Notes: a model not told the origin generated them from the sequence alone. Shown: positions 48,590-60,652, counted from the first letter of the stretch. The stretch: 64,000 nucleotides of DNA from Cedecea davisae DSM 4568 (GCF_000412335.2 NZ_KE161030.1:4436739-4500738); one strand, 5' to 3'. Numbers and translations are program-made.

Positions 48590-48677
48590 TTCGGCTCACG
48601 GTTCCCGGCGATTTTTACCAGGCAAAGCTTTATGCTGTTGCTCTGTTTAGCGCCAGCCCAAATAAAGCAGGTATTCA

Positions 48678-49709
48678 GTGACTAAGCCTCATATGCAACG
48701 TGTCACCCGCGCTGAAGTCGCCAAAGAAGCAGGGACTTCGGTCGCGGTGGTTAGCTATGTGATTAATAACGGCCCGCGCCCTGTGGCGCAGGCAACGCGC
48801 GAGCGGGTGCTGGCCGCCATCAAAAAAACCGGCTACCGTCCGAATGGTATCGCCAGGGCTTTAGCCAGCGGAACCACACGAACCTACGGCCTGATCGTGC
48901 CCAATATTGCCAACCCGTTTATCTCTTCCATGGCGCACGCCCTACAGCAGGAAGCCTTTGCCGACGGCAGAGTGCTGCTGCTTGGGGATTCAGGTGACGA
49001 CAGGGTGCGTGAGCTTGAGCTGGTGAATAACCTGCTTCATCGCCAGGTGGATGGCCTGATTTACACCAGCGTAGACCGACATCCGTACATCGAGCTTATT
49101 CAGGCCAGCGGCACGCCGTGCGTCATGCTGGACAGAGTTGCGCCGGAGCTGAACGTCTGCGCCATTCAGGTTAATGAGCAACATGCCGCTTACCGGGCGA
49201 CCCGGCACCTTATCGAGCACGGCTACCGCGAGATAGCCATTATTTGCGGGCCGCTGGAGATGCTGAACACCCAGGACCGCATCAGCGGCTGGAAGCAGGC
49301 GCTGGAAGAAGCCGGTTTGCCTCTGCGCCCTGAGTGGATTTTTTCTACCGACTATACCCGCCAGGGCGGCTACAGCGCGGCACAGCGCATGTTGAGCGGC
49401 GACTTGCCCCGCGCCCTGTTTGCCACCAATGAGCAGCAGGCCTTTGGCTGCCTGAGAGCGCTGGCCGAACGGGGGCTTTCGGCACCCGCCGACCTGGCGC
49501 TGGTCTGCTTTAACGGCACCCTTGAATCTTCTTTTAACGTCCCCTCTTTAACCACCGTGCGCCAGCCGGTCACTAAAATGGCGAAAAAGGCCATTGAGAT
49601 GCTGAAGAGATGGGACGGGGAGCCGCACAACTGCGAATTCGCTTTCGAGCTGGAAATCGGCGAGTCCTGCGGCTGCCATCCTTCACCGCAGGCCAGAATG
49701 AGTAAATGA
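48678..49709 (+). CDS. LacI/GalR family transcriptional regulator
   Basis: A 343-residue repressor: helix-turn-helix (VTRAEVAKEAGTSVAVVSYVINNGPRPVAQATRERVLAAIKKTGYRPNGIAR), hinge helix ARALASGTTRTYGLIVPNIANPF, then a ribose-binding-protein-like effector domain (GDLPRALFATNEQQAFGCLRAL, SFNVPSLTTVRQPVTKM). In this family pattern the ligand is often a nucleoside or pentose. The GTG at 48678 follows AGG at good spacing; an ATG five codons later is an alternative. It overlaps the hydrolase by four bases, so regulator and enzyme are co-translated. It probably binds the palindrome at 47114. Confidence 0.92.
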   Translation: MTKPHMQRVTRAEVAKEAGTSVAVVSYVINNGPRPVAQATRERVLAAIKKTGYRPNGIARALASGTTRTYGLIVPNIANPFISSMAHALQQEAFADGRVLLLGDSGDDRVRELELVNNLLHRQVDGLIYTSVDRHPYIELIQASGTPCVMLDRVAPELNVCAIQVNEQHAAYRATRHLIEHGYREIAIICGPLEMLNTQDRISGWKQALEEAGLPLRPEWIFSTDYTRQGGYSAAQRMLSGDLPRALFATNEQQAFGCLRALAERGLSAPADLALVCFNGTLESSFNVPSLTTVRQPVTKMAKKAIEMLKRWDGEPHNCEFAFELEIGESCGCHPSPQARMSK

Positions 49710-50698
49710 GTAACATGAAGCGTTTAATTATTGATTGCGATCCGGGCAACGGCGTTGCCGGAGCCAACGTTGACGACGGCCTTGCGCTGGCTCTGGCCCT
49801 GGCAGCCCCAGAAATCTCCCTCGAGCTAATAACCACCGTTTCGGGAAATACGCCCAGCGAAGTCGGCTACGCCGTTGCCTCTGATTTAATCGCACGCCTT
49901 GGCATGTCCGTTGAGGTCGCCCGCGGCGCATCCCGCGCCCTGATTGAGCCGTCGGCTCCATGGCGGGAACATCTTGACCACAAGGTTGATAAAGTCGGCC
50001 TGCGCCATTTATGGAACGGCGTCAGTGCGCCGCAGATAAACGCCGCCACAGCGCCGCTGGCGGTGCATAAAATGGGCGAACTTATCTGCAATAATCCCGG
50101 CGAAATCACCCTGATTGCCATCGGCCCGCTGACCAACGTCGCGCTGGCTTTACAGCTGTATCCGCAAATGGCGGCGGCGGTGAAAGAGATTGTGATTATG
50201 GGAGGCGTGTTCAACGTTGAGGGCTACCTGAAGGACACCAATTTTGGCGTCGACCCGGAGGCGGCCCACGCGGTGCTGACCAGCGGAGCGAACATCATCC
50301 TGGTGCCGATGGATGTCACCACCCAAACGATGATGACACACCAGGACCTGGATAAGCTGGCGACCTGCAATAACCGATTAAGCGATTTTCTTGTAGAAAC
50401 AATCCGTCCGTGGATGGATTTTTCAATGCAGACCCGTAATCTGCCGGGCTGCTGGATACACGACGTGCTGACTGTCGCCCTGCTGCTGGAACCCGCGCTG
50501 GTCAGCGGCGTAGAGGATTACGTGGACGTTTCGCTGAGCGGCCTGAGCCGGGGCAGAACACTGCGCTACGGGCCAGAAAACCTGAGGCTGACGGTAAACG
50601 TAGAACCGCCGCGGGGCAAACCGGTGATGATTCTGCAAACCGTGGACAACGAGGCGCTGCTGGCGCTTATCGACAAAAATATTCGCCAGTTTTCCTGA
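49706..50698 (+). CDS. nucleoside hydrolase (IunH/RihB-like)
   Basis: Hydrolyses the N-glycosidic bond of nucleosides to base and ribose. The 330-residue protein has the calcium-binding aspartates in an expanded N-terminal motif, IIDCDPGNGVAGANVDDG. Ordinary members read D-x-D-P-G-x-D-D, so here about six residues separate the two halves. IAIGPLTNVALAL, MGGVFNVEGYLKDTNFGVDPEAA and the histidine in GCWIHDVLTVALLL complete the active site. It is the last gene of the MFS-LacI-hydrolase cluster, with a terminator right after. Substrate preference is unknown. Confidence 0.9.
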   Translation: MSNMKRLIIDCDPGNGVAGANVDDGLALALALAAPEISLELITTVSGNTPSEVGYAVASDLIARLGMSVEVARGASRALIEPSAPWREHLDHKVDKVGLRHLWNGVSAPQINAATAPLAVHKMGELICNNPGEITLIAIGPLTNVALALQLYPQMAAAVKEIVIMGGVFNVEGYLKDTNFGVDPEAAHAVLTSGANIILVPMDVTTQTMMTHQDLDKLATCNNRLSDFLVETIRPWMDFSMQTRNLPGCWIHDVLTVALLLEPALVSGVEDYVDVSLSGLSRGRTLRYGPENLRLTVNVEPPRGKPVMILQTVDNEALLALIDKNIRQFS

Positions 50699-50703
50699 AA
50701 GAC

Positions 50704-50728
50704 AAAGGGCGCTTTCGCGCCCTTTTTT
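50704..50728. terminator. bidirectional terminator between nucleoside hydrolase and ABC ATPase genes
   Basis: Stem GGGCGC / GCGCCC with TTTC loop, flanked by AAA on the left and six Ts on the right. It overlaps the stop codon of the convergent ABC gene by two bases and has an AT-rich flank on both strands. Confidence 0.9.
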
Positions 50729-51458
50729 AGAGAACCTTGCTTAAAAACGCCTGGGTTCGTGGGTTTTGCGGGGCGCTGAACAGTTGGGCTGGCACGCCCT
50801 GCTCCTGAATCACGCCCTGGTCGATAAAGATCACGCGGTCGGCCACTTCGCGGGCGAAGCCCATTTCGTGGGTCACGATAATCATCGTCATACCTTCCTG
50901 CGCCAGCTGCTTCATCACCGCCAGCACTTCGCCCACCAGCTCAGGATCCAGCGCCGAGGTTGGCTCATCAAACAGAATAATTGACGGCTCCATTGCCAGC
51001 GCACGGGCAATCGCCACACGCTGCTGCTGGCCGCCGGAGAGGCTGGAAGGCCAGGCGTCGATTTTGTCTATCAGGCCAACTTTTTGCAGCAGCTTCTCCG
51101 CGCGGTTTACCGCTTCCGCTTTTGACAGCCCTTTCAGCGACATCGGCGCCATAATCAGGTTTTCCAGCACCGTCATATGCGGGAACAGGTTGAAACGCTG
51201 AAACACCATGCCAACACCTTCACGCAGGCCGTTGAGGTTGGTTTTTGGATCATGCACCGCAAAACCGTTCACCATCACTTCACCGCCGTCCGGCTTTTCC
51301 AGCGCGTTCAGGCAGCGCAGAAAGGTACTTTTGCCGGAGCCGGATGGGCCAATCACGCAAACCACTTCCTGAGGAGCAATATCGCAGGAGATACCGCGCA
51401 GGACGTGAGTTTTGCCAAATTTTTTCTGTAAGTCCTTAACGTGAATCACTTTTGCCAA
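50727..51458 (-). CDS. polar amino-acid ABC transporter ATP-binding protein
   Basis: A 243-residue ATPase of the GlnQ/HisP/ArtP family. Walker A is [15 protein letters not shown], the Q-loop is [17 protein letters not shown], the signature is [17 protein letters not shown], Walker B is [14 protein letters not shown] and the H-loop is [17 protein letters not shown]. It powers import by the permease whose gene it overlaps by 23 bases. It is the third gene of a three-gene operon with the ARG boxes at its head. Confidence 0.94.
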   Translation of the reverse strand: MAKVIHVKDLQKKFGKTHVLRGISCDIAPQEVVCVIGPSGSGKSTFLRCLNALEKPDGGEVMVNGFAVHDPKTNLNGLREGVGMVFQRFNLFPHMTVLENLIMAPMSLKGLSKAEAVNRAEKLLQKVGLIDKIDAWPSSLSGGQQQRVAIARALAMEPSIILFDEPTSALDPELVGEVLAVMKQLAQEGMTMIIVTHEMGFAREVADRVIFIDQGVIQEQGVPAQLFSAPQNPRTQAFLSKVL

Positions 51459-52200
51459 ACCTCTTTTCCATATGTTGCACCAGCAGCGAAAGCAGGAACG
51501 TCAGAACCCAGTAGACCAGTGAAATGGTCAGGTACGGCTCCCAATAGGTCGCATAAGCGCCGGAAACGGTACGCGCCGCGTAGGCCAGGTCGGCAAGGCC
51601 GATAGCCGAAGCCAGCGACGAGTCTTTAACAATAGCAATCGCGTTGTTGCCGAGCGGCGGCAGAATGCGGCGAAACGCCTGCGGCAAAATAACTTTGCGC
51701 ATCGTTTTACCCCAGCCCATCCCCAGCGCGCGGGAAGCTTCCATCTGCCCTTTATCAATAGACTGAATACCGGCGCGGAAAATTTCGGACACATAGGCCC
51801 CGGCGTTTAGCGTAATCGCCACCACGCAGGAGAGGAATGCGCCGTATTCAGAGCGCAGCTCGCGGGCAAAGTCCACGGACATCAGCCCGCTGGTTATCAT
51901 TATCCCATCGCGCGGGTTGATGAACAGCGGCACCAGGGCGAAGTGAACCACCATAATCTGCACAAACAGAGGCGTGCCGCGAAACGCGCTGACGTAAATA
52001 CGCACCGGCCACTGCACCGCATAACGCAGTACGTGTTTCCACGGGCCGTCGTCGGCATGAGCCATACGCCCAAGGCCAAGCAGCAGGCCCCATGAGGTGC
52101 CTAAAATCACGCAGATGATGGTGCACTTGATGGTCATCAGCGCGCCCTGCATAAATAGCGGCGCGTATTCTGAGATTATCTCCCAGCGAAATCCGGTCAT
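51436..52200 (-). CDS. polar amino-acid ABC transporter permease
   Basis: A 254-residue inner-membrane protein with about five hydrophobic segments, of the HisMQ/GlnP type. The EAA coupling loop is [32 protein letters not shown]. As a single permease gene, it would work as a homodimer. It overlaps the ATPase gene by 23 bases. A 16-bp hairpin lies between it and the binding-protein gene. Confidence 0.93.
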   Translation of the reverse strand: MTGFRWEIISEYAPLFMQGALMTIKCTIICVILGTSWGLLLGLGRMAHADDGPWKHVLRYAVQWPVRIYVSAFRGTPLFVQIMVVHFALVPLFINPRDGIMITSGLMSVDFARELRSEYGAFLSCVVAITLNAGAYVSEIFRAGIQSIDKGQMEASRALGMGWGKTMRKVILPQAFRRILPPLGNNAIAIVKDSSLASAIGLADLAYAARTVSGAYATYWEPYLTISLVYWVLTFLLSLLVQHMEKRFGKSDSR

Positions 52201-52213
52201 ACCTGTCCTTGTT

Positions 52214-52230
52214 GGGGCCGGAACGGCCCC
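52214..52230. terminator. GC-rich hairpin between the binding-protein and permease genes
   Basis: Perfect stem GGGGCCG / CGGCCCC with GAA loop and no T tract, 10 bp after the binding-protein stop. Such intra-operon hairpins protect the upstream mRNA so that the periplasmic binding protein is made in excess. Confidence 0.7.
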
Positions 52231-52239
52231 GATTGAAAA

Positions 52240-53019
52240 TTACTCTGCCGGGAGGGTTGGAACGTTGGCGTCGAACCAGTTGGCGTAAATTTTAGCGTAG
52301 GTGCCGTCTGCGATGATTTTCTTCAGACCGGCGTCGATTTTACCCTTCAGCTCGGTGTTACCTTTCGCGACCGCAATGCCGAAATACTGGCGTTCAAACT
52401 TGCTGTCCGGCACCAGCTTCAGCGGTTTTTCAGGGTGAGATTTAATGTAATATTTCACCACGCCCACGTCACCCACCGCCGCGTCAATACCGTCTTCGGT
52501 CAGCTCTTGCAGCATCAGAGGAGTGTTATCGAAACGCTTAATATCGGTGCTGTTTTTGCCCAGAACATCGGAAACAACGATGTCGCCGGTGCTGGAGTTA
52601 ACCACGCCAACTTTCTTACCTTTCAGGGCGTTAACGGAGTCGACTTTTGAATCCGTAGGCACCACGATGGACTGCTCTGCCGGGAAGTAAGGCGCGGAGA
52701 AGTCGACCATCGCTTTACGCTTGTCGGTAATGGTGATGCCGGAAATAATGATGTCGCGATCGCCGGAGTTCAGCGTCGCAAAGATGCCTTCCCACGGGGT
52801 GTTAACCAGCTTGATATCAAAACCTTCGGCTTTAGCGACGGCTTTGATGATATCGATATCGAAACCTTCCAGCTGCTTCTGGCTGTTTTCAAATTCAAAT
52901 GGACGATAGGTGCCGCCCGAGCCGACCACGTAAGTCTGCGCCAGAGCCTGAGCAGAACTGAACAAAGCCGCGAGCAAACACCCGCCAACTACCACTGATT
53001 TCATCGCTTTAGTTAACAT
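52240..53019 (-). CDS. periplasmic amino-acid-binding protein
   Basis: A 259-residue precursor with a signal peptide ending AQALA, then a type II periplasmic binding fold. Family motifs are GTYRPFEFENSQKQLEGFDIDIIKAVAK, DIIISGITITDKRKAMVDFSAPYF (the conserved G-x-T-I-T-x-x-R loop that holds the ligand alpha-carboxylate), GKKVGVVNSSTG and DAAVGDVGVVKYY. It resembles GlnH- and ArtJ-like proteins; the ligand side-chain pocket cannot be read by eye. It is first in the operon, and the ARG boxes upstream point to arginine or a related amino acid. Confidence 0.92.
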   Translation of the reverse strand: MLTKAMKSVVVGGCLLAALFSSAQALAQTYVVGSGGTYRPFEFENSQKQLEGFDIDIIKAVAKAEGFDIKLVNTPWEGIFATLNSGDRDIIISGITITDKRKAMVDFSAPYFPAEQSIVVPTDSKVDSVNALKGKKVGVVNSSTGDIVVSDVLGKNSTDIKRFDNTPLMLQELTEDGIDAAVGDVGVVKYYIKSHPEKPLKLVPDSKFERQYFGIAVAKGNTELKGKIDAGLKKIIADGTYAKIYANWFDANVPTLPAE

Positions 53020-53037
53020 AGAAGCCCCTGGATATAT

Positions 53038-53072
53038 GATGTTTTTATGCAGTTAATGTGCATAAAAATACA
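53038..53072. promoter_or_regulatory. tandem ARG boxes (ArgR operator) upstream of the ABC operon
   Basis: Two 14-bp boxes of the ArgR type at 53059-53072 and 53038-53051. On the minus strand they read TGTATTTTTATGCA and TGCATAAAAACATC. Each resembles TGAAT-N4-ATTCA, and the same point in each box lies exactly 21 bp from the other, the spacing of natural ArgR hexamer sites. They end 18 bp upstream of the start codon. Confidence 0.65.
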
Positions 53073-53118
53073 TAATTACCCGGAAGGCAGCAACAGAAAA
53101 TTCACGCCGGGGCGATAA

Positions 53119-54072
53119 TTACTGGCACTGAGGCTTGAGGATGGCGTCCAGAACCGGTGCCATATCCGGCCGCCATGCGCCCTCTTCGCCATCGTAGAAT
53201 TTTTCATCGCCGCTTACCGCATAAGGGATCTGCGCCTTTTGCAGCTCGCAGGCAACAAAAGTCGCCATCGCAACCTGCTGATCCACCGGCAGCTTACTGC
53301 CCACCGACCAGTTGCCCACCCAGGACAGGTGGCCGGTTTTTTGCTGCCAGCGTGAAGCGGCTTCTATACGCGCATGGATTGCGGCTTTTTCCGCATCCGT
53401 GCCGGTGGTCCACTGGCTTTTACCGTTTAAGGCATGCGGGCCGGACGGCATTAAATGCCAGTCCGCCATGACCAGCCCGTGGTGGGATTCGGGGATTTTT
53501 AATGCCGCCAAAGCTTCCGGCGAGCCGTGATAGCGAGGCGCGACAAAGATATGCCGCTGCGGGCTGATTTTATGAATCGCCTTAACGGTTTTGTCATACA
53601 CCTGGTTGAGCAGCTGCGGGTTGGCGCTGAGCTTTTCCTCCGGCTGCCCGATGATGTCGAAGACCAGAGAATCATCGTTTTTGCCAAAGAACCGGGCGAC
53701 GGTTGTCCACCATTCTACGATGTCGGTGGCGTTTTCAGCATTGGGCTTTGCCTTCAGCTCGGCCGCGCGGTAACTGATAACCGGAACGATATTGTATTGC
53801 TCGCAGGCATCCACGATTCGCCGCAGGTGAACCAGCTTTTGATGGGTCATCGGCCCGGCAACGCGGATGCGTACGTGACCAAACCCGCGCTGCTGAAAGT
53901 CCCGCACCGCAAGCGGGTCAAATTCGCGTATACCGCGTTCTGTAATGGCCCAGTCAACGTTCATGCCCACCCCAAGCTGGCTGGTCCAACTGGGCGGCAA
54001 AGCTTCTGTTTGTGCGGCAAACGAACCGGCACAGAAAGAGAGAGCAACCAGGGCAAGGATTGGCTTTAACAT
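53119..54072 (-). CDS. secreted GH5-like (cellulase-fold) protein with altered catalytic residues
   Basis: A 317-residue precursor; the ATG at 54072 gives the signal peptide MLKPILALVALSFCAGSFAA. An ATG at 54114 is an alternative, and neither has a good ribosome-binding site. The mature part follows the GH5 barrel order: GMNVDW, FGHVRIRVAG, VPVISYR, DSLVFDIIGQPEEKL, HIFVAPRYHGS, SHHGLVMADWHLM, SWVGNWSVG and PYAVSGDEKFYDGEEGAW. The acid/base position (usually N-E-P) is G-Q-P at 142-144 and the nucleophile position (usually G-E-F/W-G) is G-N-W-S at 253-256. It may bind a glycan without cleaving it. Family by fold pattern only. Confidence 0.6.
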   Translation of the reverse strand: MLKPILALVALSFCAGSFAAQTEALPPSWTSQLGVGMNVDWAITERGIREFDPLAVRDFQQRGFGHVRIRVAGPMTHQKLVHLRRIVDACEQYNIVPVISYRAAELKAKPNAENATDIVEWWTTVARFFGKNDDSLVFDIIGQPEEKLSANPQLLNQVYDKTVKAIHKISPQRHIFVAPRYHGSPEALAALKIPESHHGLVMADWHLMPSGPHALNGKSQWTTGTDAEKAAIHARIEAASRWQQKTGHLSWVGNWSVGSKLPVDQQVAMATFVACELQKAQIPYAVSGDEKFYDGEEGAWRPDMAPVLDAILKPQCQ

Positions 54073-54193
54073 CGGCGGCACGCTACTTAGCGAAGGAAAC
54101 CTAATATTTAGCATACCTTTACCGTTTGCGGGGAGTGCGGATTGCAATAAAAGATTAATAATGATTCATAGTGTGTAGGTTTGCTTTTGCCGG

Positions 54194-54373
54194 TTACTCA
54201 TCGCTAAGCACCACCCCAAGCCGGGCTGCCATTCTCATCACCTCATTAACTACCGCAGGCTCGGTAAAAATACTCCGTGTTTTCCCCTGCAGTGTGAGAT
54301 CCGCATTATTCAGTCTGTTGCCGAACAATATGAAAGCGCTGCTATCGTCATGCTGCCTCGACTTCCACACCAT
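54194..54373 (-). CDS. possible small protein, 59 codons, of unknown function
   Basis: An open minus-strand frame from ATG at 54373 to a TAA at 54194. The product opens MVWKSRQHDDSSAFILFGNR and has a plausible helical end (NEVMRMAARLGVVLSDE). It starts next to the terminator of the alpha-glucosidase gene and has no visible ribosome-binding site, so it could be a gene remnant. No family recognised. Confidence 0.35.
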   Translation of the reverse strand: MVWKSRQHDDSSAFILFGNRLNNADLTLQGKTRSIFTEPAVVNEVMRMAARLGVVLSDE

Positions 54374-54406
54374 GAAAAAAGCGCGACGTTAACGCCGCGC
54401 TTTGTT
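54374..54406 (-). terminator. terminator of the alpha-glucoside operon
   Basis: On the minus strand a stem AAAGCGCG / CGCGCTTT with a GC-containing 10-base loop is followed by TTTTTT, 16 bp after the stop of the 6-phospho-alpha-glucosidase gene. Confidence 0.8.
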
Positions 54407-54421
54407 AATGGCTGGAAAAAC

Positions 54422-57363
<2,942 letters not shown>

Positions 57364-57513
57364 TTTTTAATCCTCATGTAACAACTTCGTAGAGTAAGAG
57401 GTGGCCTTATTTTTGTAGTCTGGCCTGAAGCTGAGAATAAGGAGCCAGCCCGATAACCGCCGTGTTGGTCGGCGTGATTCGTGATCGCTTTCATGGTTTT
57501 TATTTAGCCAAAG

Positions 57514-57543
57514 TTGTCTACTTTTCAAAATAAAGTTAGACAA
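57514..57543. promoter_or_regulatory. inverted repeat between aglA and its regulator gene, likely operator
   Basis: TTGTCTA at 57514-57520 and TAGACAA at 57537-57543, extended to imperfect 12-bp arms (TTGTCTACTTT / AAAGTTAGACAA). It lies 46 bp before the regulator start and 150 bp before aglA. HutC-branch GntR regulators bind such GTCTA-type palindromes. Confidence 0.65.
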
Positions 57544-57588
57544 ATGGTTGAAGTGAAAAGGCGATATAGCGCCTGGAGAGGTCTACTG

Positions 57589-58362
57589 GTGATCTATAAA
57601 TCAATTGCAGACAGGTTACGCGTACGCCTGAATTCGGCTGACTACACCATCGGTAGCCCGCTGCCGGGCGAAAAAAAACTCGCCGAGGAGTTTGGCGTAT
57701 CGCGCATGACAATTCGCAAAGCGGTGGATTTACTGGTGGGCTGGGGGCTGGTACAGCGCCGCCAGGGCAGCGGAACCTGGGTGACCAAAAAAGATGTTCA
57801 CCATGAAACCACCAACCTGACCGGATTCGTAGAAGTGATGCGTAGCCAGGGAAAAGAGGTGATGAGCGAGGTGCTGGAGTTCAGCATCATGCCCGCCCCG
57901 CCCGCTATTGCCAGCCTGTTGCGGATTAAAATCGACGAGAAAATTTATTATTCCCGCCGGGTGCGTGCGGTGGGTGGAAAACCGCTGATGGTGGAAGACA
58001 GCTATATGCCGGTGAAGCTGTTTCGCAACTTATCCATGGCCCACCTTGAAGGATCCAAGTTCAGCTATATCGAAGAAGAGTGCCGGATAATCATCAGCGG
58101 TAACTATGAAACGCTGACGCCGGTGCTGGCGGACGCCAAAACGGCAAAGCTGCTGAATATCGCCGAGGCGACGCCAATTTTGCGCATCACCTCGCTTTCC
58201 TACAGCGACAGCGGCGAGTTCCTGAACTATTCAGTGATGTTCAGAAACGCCAGCGAATACCAGGTGGATTACCACCTGCGGCGTGATCACGCTAAAACGC
58301 TACCCGTGTCACCGGACAGCGCCGCCACTCAAAGCCCCCAGAACAGCACGGCCAGCAATTGA
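57589..58362 (+). CDS. yidP: GntR/UTRA regulator of the alpha-glucoside operon
   Basis: A 257-residue HutC-branch regulator. I start it at the GTG at 57589, preceded by AGAGG, because the protein then begins [46 protein letters not shown], colinear with E. coli YidP. Frames open to 57514 (TTG) have no support. The winged helix is followed by a UTRA ligand-binding domain ([59 protein letters not shown]). It is the probable repressor of aglA-aglB. Its 3' end overlaps the convergent yidE by 34 bp. Confidence 0.92.
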   Translation: MIYKSIADRLRVRLNSADYTIGSPLPGEKKLAEEFGVSRMTIRKAVDLLVGWGLVQRRQGSGTWVTKKDVHHETTNLTGFVEVMRSQGKEVMSEVLEFSIMPAPPAIASLLRIKIDEKIYYSRRVRAVGGKPLMVEDSYMPVKLFRNLSMAHLEGSKFSYIEEECRIIISGNYETLTPVLADAKTAKLLNIAEATPILRITSLSYSDSGEFLNYSVMFRNASEYQVDYHLRRDHAKTLPVSPDSAATQSPQNSTASN

Positions 58363-59990
58363 GGCGTGATAATGCGCAGGAACATCACCAGCGGGTAGAC
58401 AGTGGCGTAAGAAAGCGCCGCCGCACCGCTGGTTGCGTGCAGCCCGTTGGCAAAGGCCAGCGCCGGCGGGTCGGTCATCGAGCCTGCCAGCATGCCGCAC
58501 AGCGTCAGATAGTTCATCTTCACCAGCAGGCGCGCGAGAATACCCACGCTAATCAACGGCACGGCGGTAATCACAATCCCGTAGCCAATCCAGCTCACGC
58601 CATCGCCGCGCAGCAGGGTGTCGATAAAGTCCCCGCCGGATTTTAGCCCGACCACCGCAAGGAACAGCACAATCCCAAGCTCGCGCAGCGCGAGATTGGC
58701 GCTCGGCGGCATGAACCAGTACAGCTTGCCGATGCTGCCGATACGCCCGAGGATCAGCGCCATAATCAGCGGCCCGCCCGCCAGGCCGAGACGCAGCGCG
58801 GCCGGGAAGCCGGGGATAAACAGCGGAACAGACCCAAGCAGCACCCCAAGCCCGATACCAATAAACACCGGCAGCATCTGTACCTGCTGGAGCTTATGTT
58901 GGGCGTTACCCACCTCCGCCGCCACCGCATCAATAGACTGCGGGCGGCCAACGAGGTTAAGGATATCGCCAAATTGCAGGCTGGCATTGCTGCTCGCCAC
59001 CAGCTCAACCCCGGCGCGATTGAGCCGGGAGATAACCACGTCGTACTTCTGCTTCAGGTGCAGATCGCGGATTTTCTTTCCCAGCACCTTTTCATTAGTC
59101 ACCACCACGCGCTCCACGCGTAAGTCCGTGCCGCGCGTAGAAAGCGAAGTCTCGACCTGGTTGCCGATAACCAGCAGGGCTTTATGCAAATCTTTCTCCG
59201 CCCCGACCAGATGCAGCAGATCGCCGGTTTCAATCACCGTGCCGGGAGAAGGCACCATGAGCAGCTCTCCGCGCTTGAGGCGGGAACAGATTATCTCGTC
59301 GCTGTTGAGGATGGGCACGTCCTGAATCATCAGGCCGTTAAGGTTGGGGTTGGCCACGCAAATATTGATGGTTTGCAGCTGAGCGTGACTTTGCCCGCTG
59401 CTGGCGTCGAACTGCTGCGCTTCTTTTTCAACATTGACGCGAAAAGCCATTCTCATCAGCCACATAGTGAGAAGAATGCCACAGATGCCGAACGGGTAAG
59501 CCATCGCGTAGCTCATGCCCATTTGGTCAACCAATTGTGGCGTAGTGCCGAGATCGGAGAGGATCTGCTGTCCCGCGCCCAAAGCCGGGGTATTAGTGAC
59601 TGCGCCGGAGAAGATCCCAAGCACCACAGGCAGCGGCACGTCGAACAATTTGTAGACGACGGCGGTCATGAACGCGCCCAGGATAACAATCAGAATAGCG
59701 AATAGGTTGAGCCGTAGCCCGGACACGCGCAGAGAGGAGAAAAAGCCCGGCCCCACCTGGATGCCGATGGTGTAGACAAACAGGATCAGCCCAAATTCCT
59801 GAATGAAGTGCAGCATATCGCTGTTCAGGCCAATCCCGGCCTGATTAACAAAGTGGCCGACGATAATTCCGCCGAACAGCACGCCTCCAATGCCGAAACC
59901 CACACCGCGGATTTTGATATTGCCTATCCACAAGCCAATAACGGCGACCAGCGCCAGCACGCTTACGGTTAACGCTATTCCACTCATCAT
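58329..59990 (-). CDS. yidE: AAEX-family transport protein YidE
   Basis: A 553-residue inner-membrane protein of the aspartate:alanine exchanger family. Two hydrophobic halves flank a cytoplasmic pair of TrkA-C (RCK_C) domains (about 200-380; [27 protein letters not shown] and [27 protein letters not shown]). Repeated [19 protein letters not shown] and [17 protein letters not shown] are signature loops of the family. Transport cargo of YidE is unknown. Two adjacent ATGs (59990 and 59987) are possible starts. Position between yidP and ibpB is as in E. coli. Confidence 0.95.
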   Translation of the reverse strand: MMSGIALTVSVLALVAVIGLWIGNIKIRGVGFGIGGVLFGGIIVGHFVNQAGIGLNSDMLHFIQEFGLILFVYTIGIQVGPGFFSSLRVSGLRLNLFAILIVILGAFMTAVVYKLFDVPLPVVLGIFSGAVTNTPALGAGQQILSDLGTTPQLVDQMGMSYAMAYPFGICGILLTMWLMRMAFRVNVEKEAQQFDASSGQSHAQLQTINICVANPNLNGLMIQDVPILNSDEIICSRLKRGELLMVPSPGTVIETGDLLHLVGAEKDLHKALLVIGNQVETSLSTRGTDLRVERVVVTNEKVLGKKIRDLHLKQKYDVVISRLNRAGVELVASSNASLQFGDILNLVGRPQSIDAVAAEVGNAQHKLQQVQMLPVFIGIGLGVLLGSVPLFIPGFPAALRLGLAGGPLIMALILGRIGSIGKLYWFMPPSANLALRELGIVLFLAVVGLKSGGDFIDTLLRGDGVSWIGYGIVITAVPLISVGILARLLVKMNYLTLCGMLAGSMTDPPALAFANGLHATSGAAALSYATVYPLVMFLRIITPQLLAVLFWGL

Positions 59991-60065
59991 ATAATCCCTG
60001 TGAATAACATTATTGTTATTGAGGATTCTCGCAGAGTGGCCGACGGCTTAATGCGCTGGAGAGCA

Positions 60066-60092
60066 CAAAAAAGGCCCCATTTCTGGGGCCTT
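60066..60092 (-). terminator. terminator of the ibpAB operon
   Basis: Nine-bp stem AAGGCCCCA / TGGGGCCTT with TTTC loop. On the minus strand it is followed by a run of Ts, 19 bp beyond the ibpB stop. Confidence 0.92.
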
Positions 60093-60110
60093 AGAAGAGA
60101 TTCGGGGGAC

Positions 60111-60539
60111 TTAGCTGTTCAGCGCAGGGCGTTCGCTAATGGCGATACGCTGCGGAGCCATCGCTTCCGGGATGTTGCGCACCAGGTCGATGTGCAGCAG
60201 ACCGTTGGTAAAGGTCGCACCCGAAACCTGCATATGCTCGGCCAGGGTGAAACTCAGGCTAAACGGCTGGGTGACCAGCCCCTGATGCAGCCAGTTGATC
60301 TCTTTTTCCGGTTTTACCGGCGTCCCTTTCACGCTCAGGCGGGTACCTTCAAGCTCGATATCCAGGTCCTCCTGGCGGAACCCGGCCAGCGCAAGGGTGA
60401 TGCGGTAATGGTTATCGTCGCTTTTTTCAATGTTGTACGGCGGGAAGCTCTGGCTTTCTCCGCTGGACTGAAGCGCGTTCGCTAATTTGTCAAAACCGAT
60501 CCATTGACGCAGCAGTGGGGATAAATCGTAGTTACGCAT
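60111..60539 (-). CDS. ibpB: small heat shock chaperone IbpB
   Basis: A 142-residue small heat-shock protein, the E. coli length, which binds unfolding proteins with IbpA and hands them to DnaK/ClpB. The ATG at 60539 follows AAGGAG. The alpha-crystallin domain covers about residues 35-125 ([60 protein letters not shown]). A C-terminal IxI-like motif (QRIAI) allows oligomer formation. It is second in the ibpAB operon, with an RNA thermometer at its own start. Confidence 0.96.
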   Translation of the reverse strand: MRNYDLSPLLRQWIGFDKLANALQSSGESQSFPPYNIEKSDDNHYRITLALAGFRQEDLDIELEGTRLSVKGTPVKPEKEINWLHQGLVTQPFSLSFTLAEHMQVSGATFTNGLLHIDLVRNIPEAMAPQRIAISERPALNS

Positions 60540-60543
60540 AGTG

Positions 60544-60568
60544 TTTTCTCCTTCTTTGAAGCAAGAAA
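60544..60568 (-). promoter_or_regulatory. ROSE-type RNA thermometer at ibpB
   Basis: On the minus strand TTTCTTGCTTC pairs with GAAGGAGAAA, enclosing the Shine-Dalgarno AAGGAG (60548-60553). The single unpaired G inside TTGCT is the hallmark bulge of ROSE elements. Melting at heat shock would free the ribosome-binding site. Confidence 0.8.
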
Positions 60569-60652
60569 TGACCTGCCTGCATATAAACAGGCATGATGGG
60601 CTCCCTGACGGCAAGCCAGCTGATGACGGGCCGCGCTGTGCGACCCGATAAA

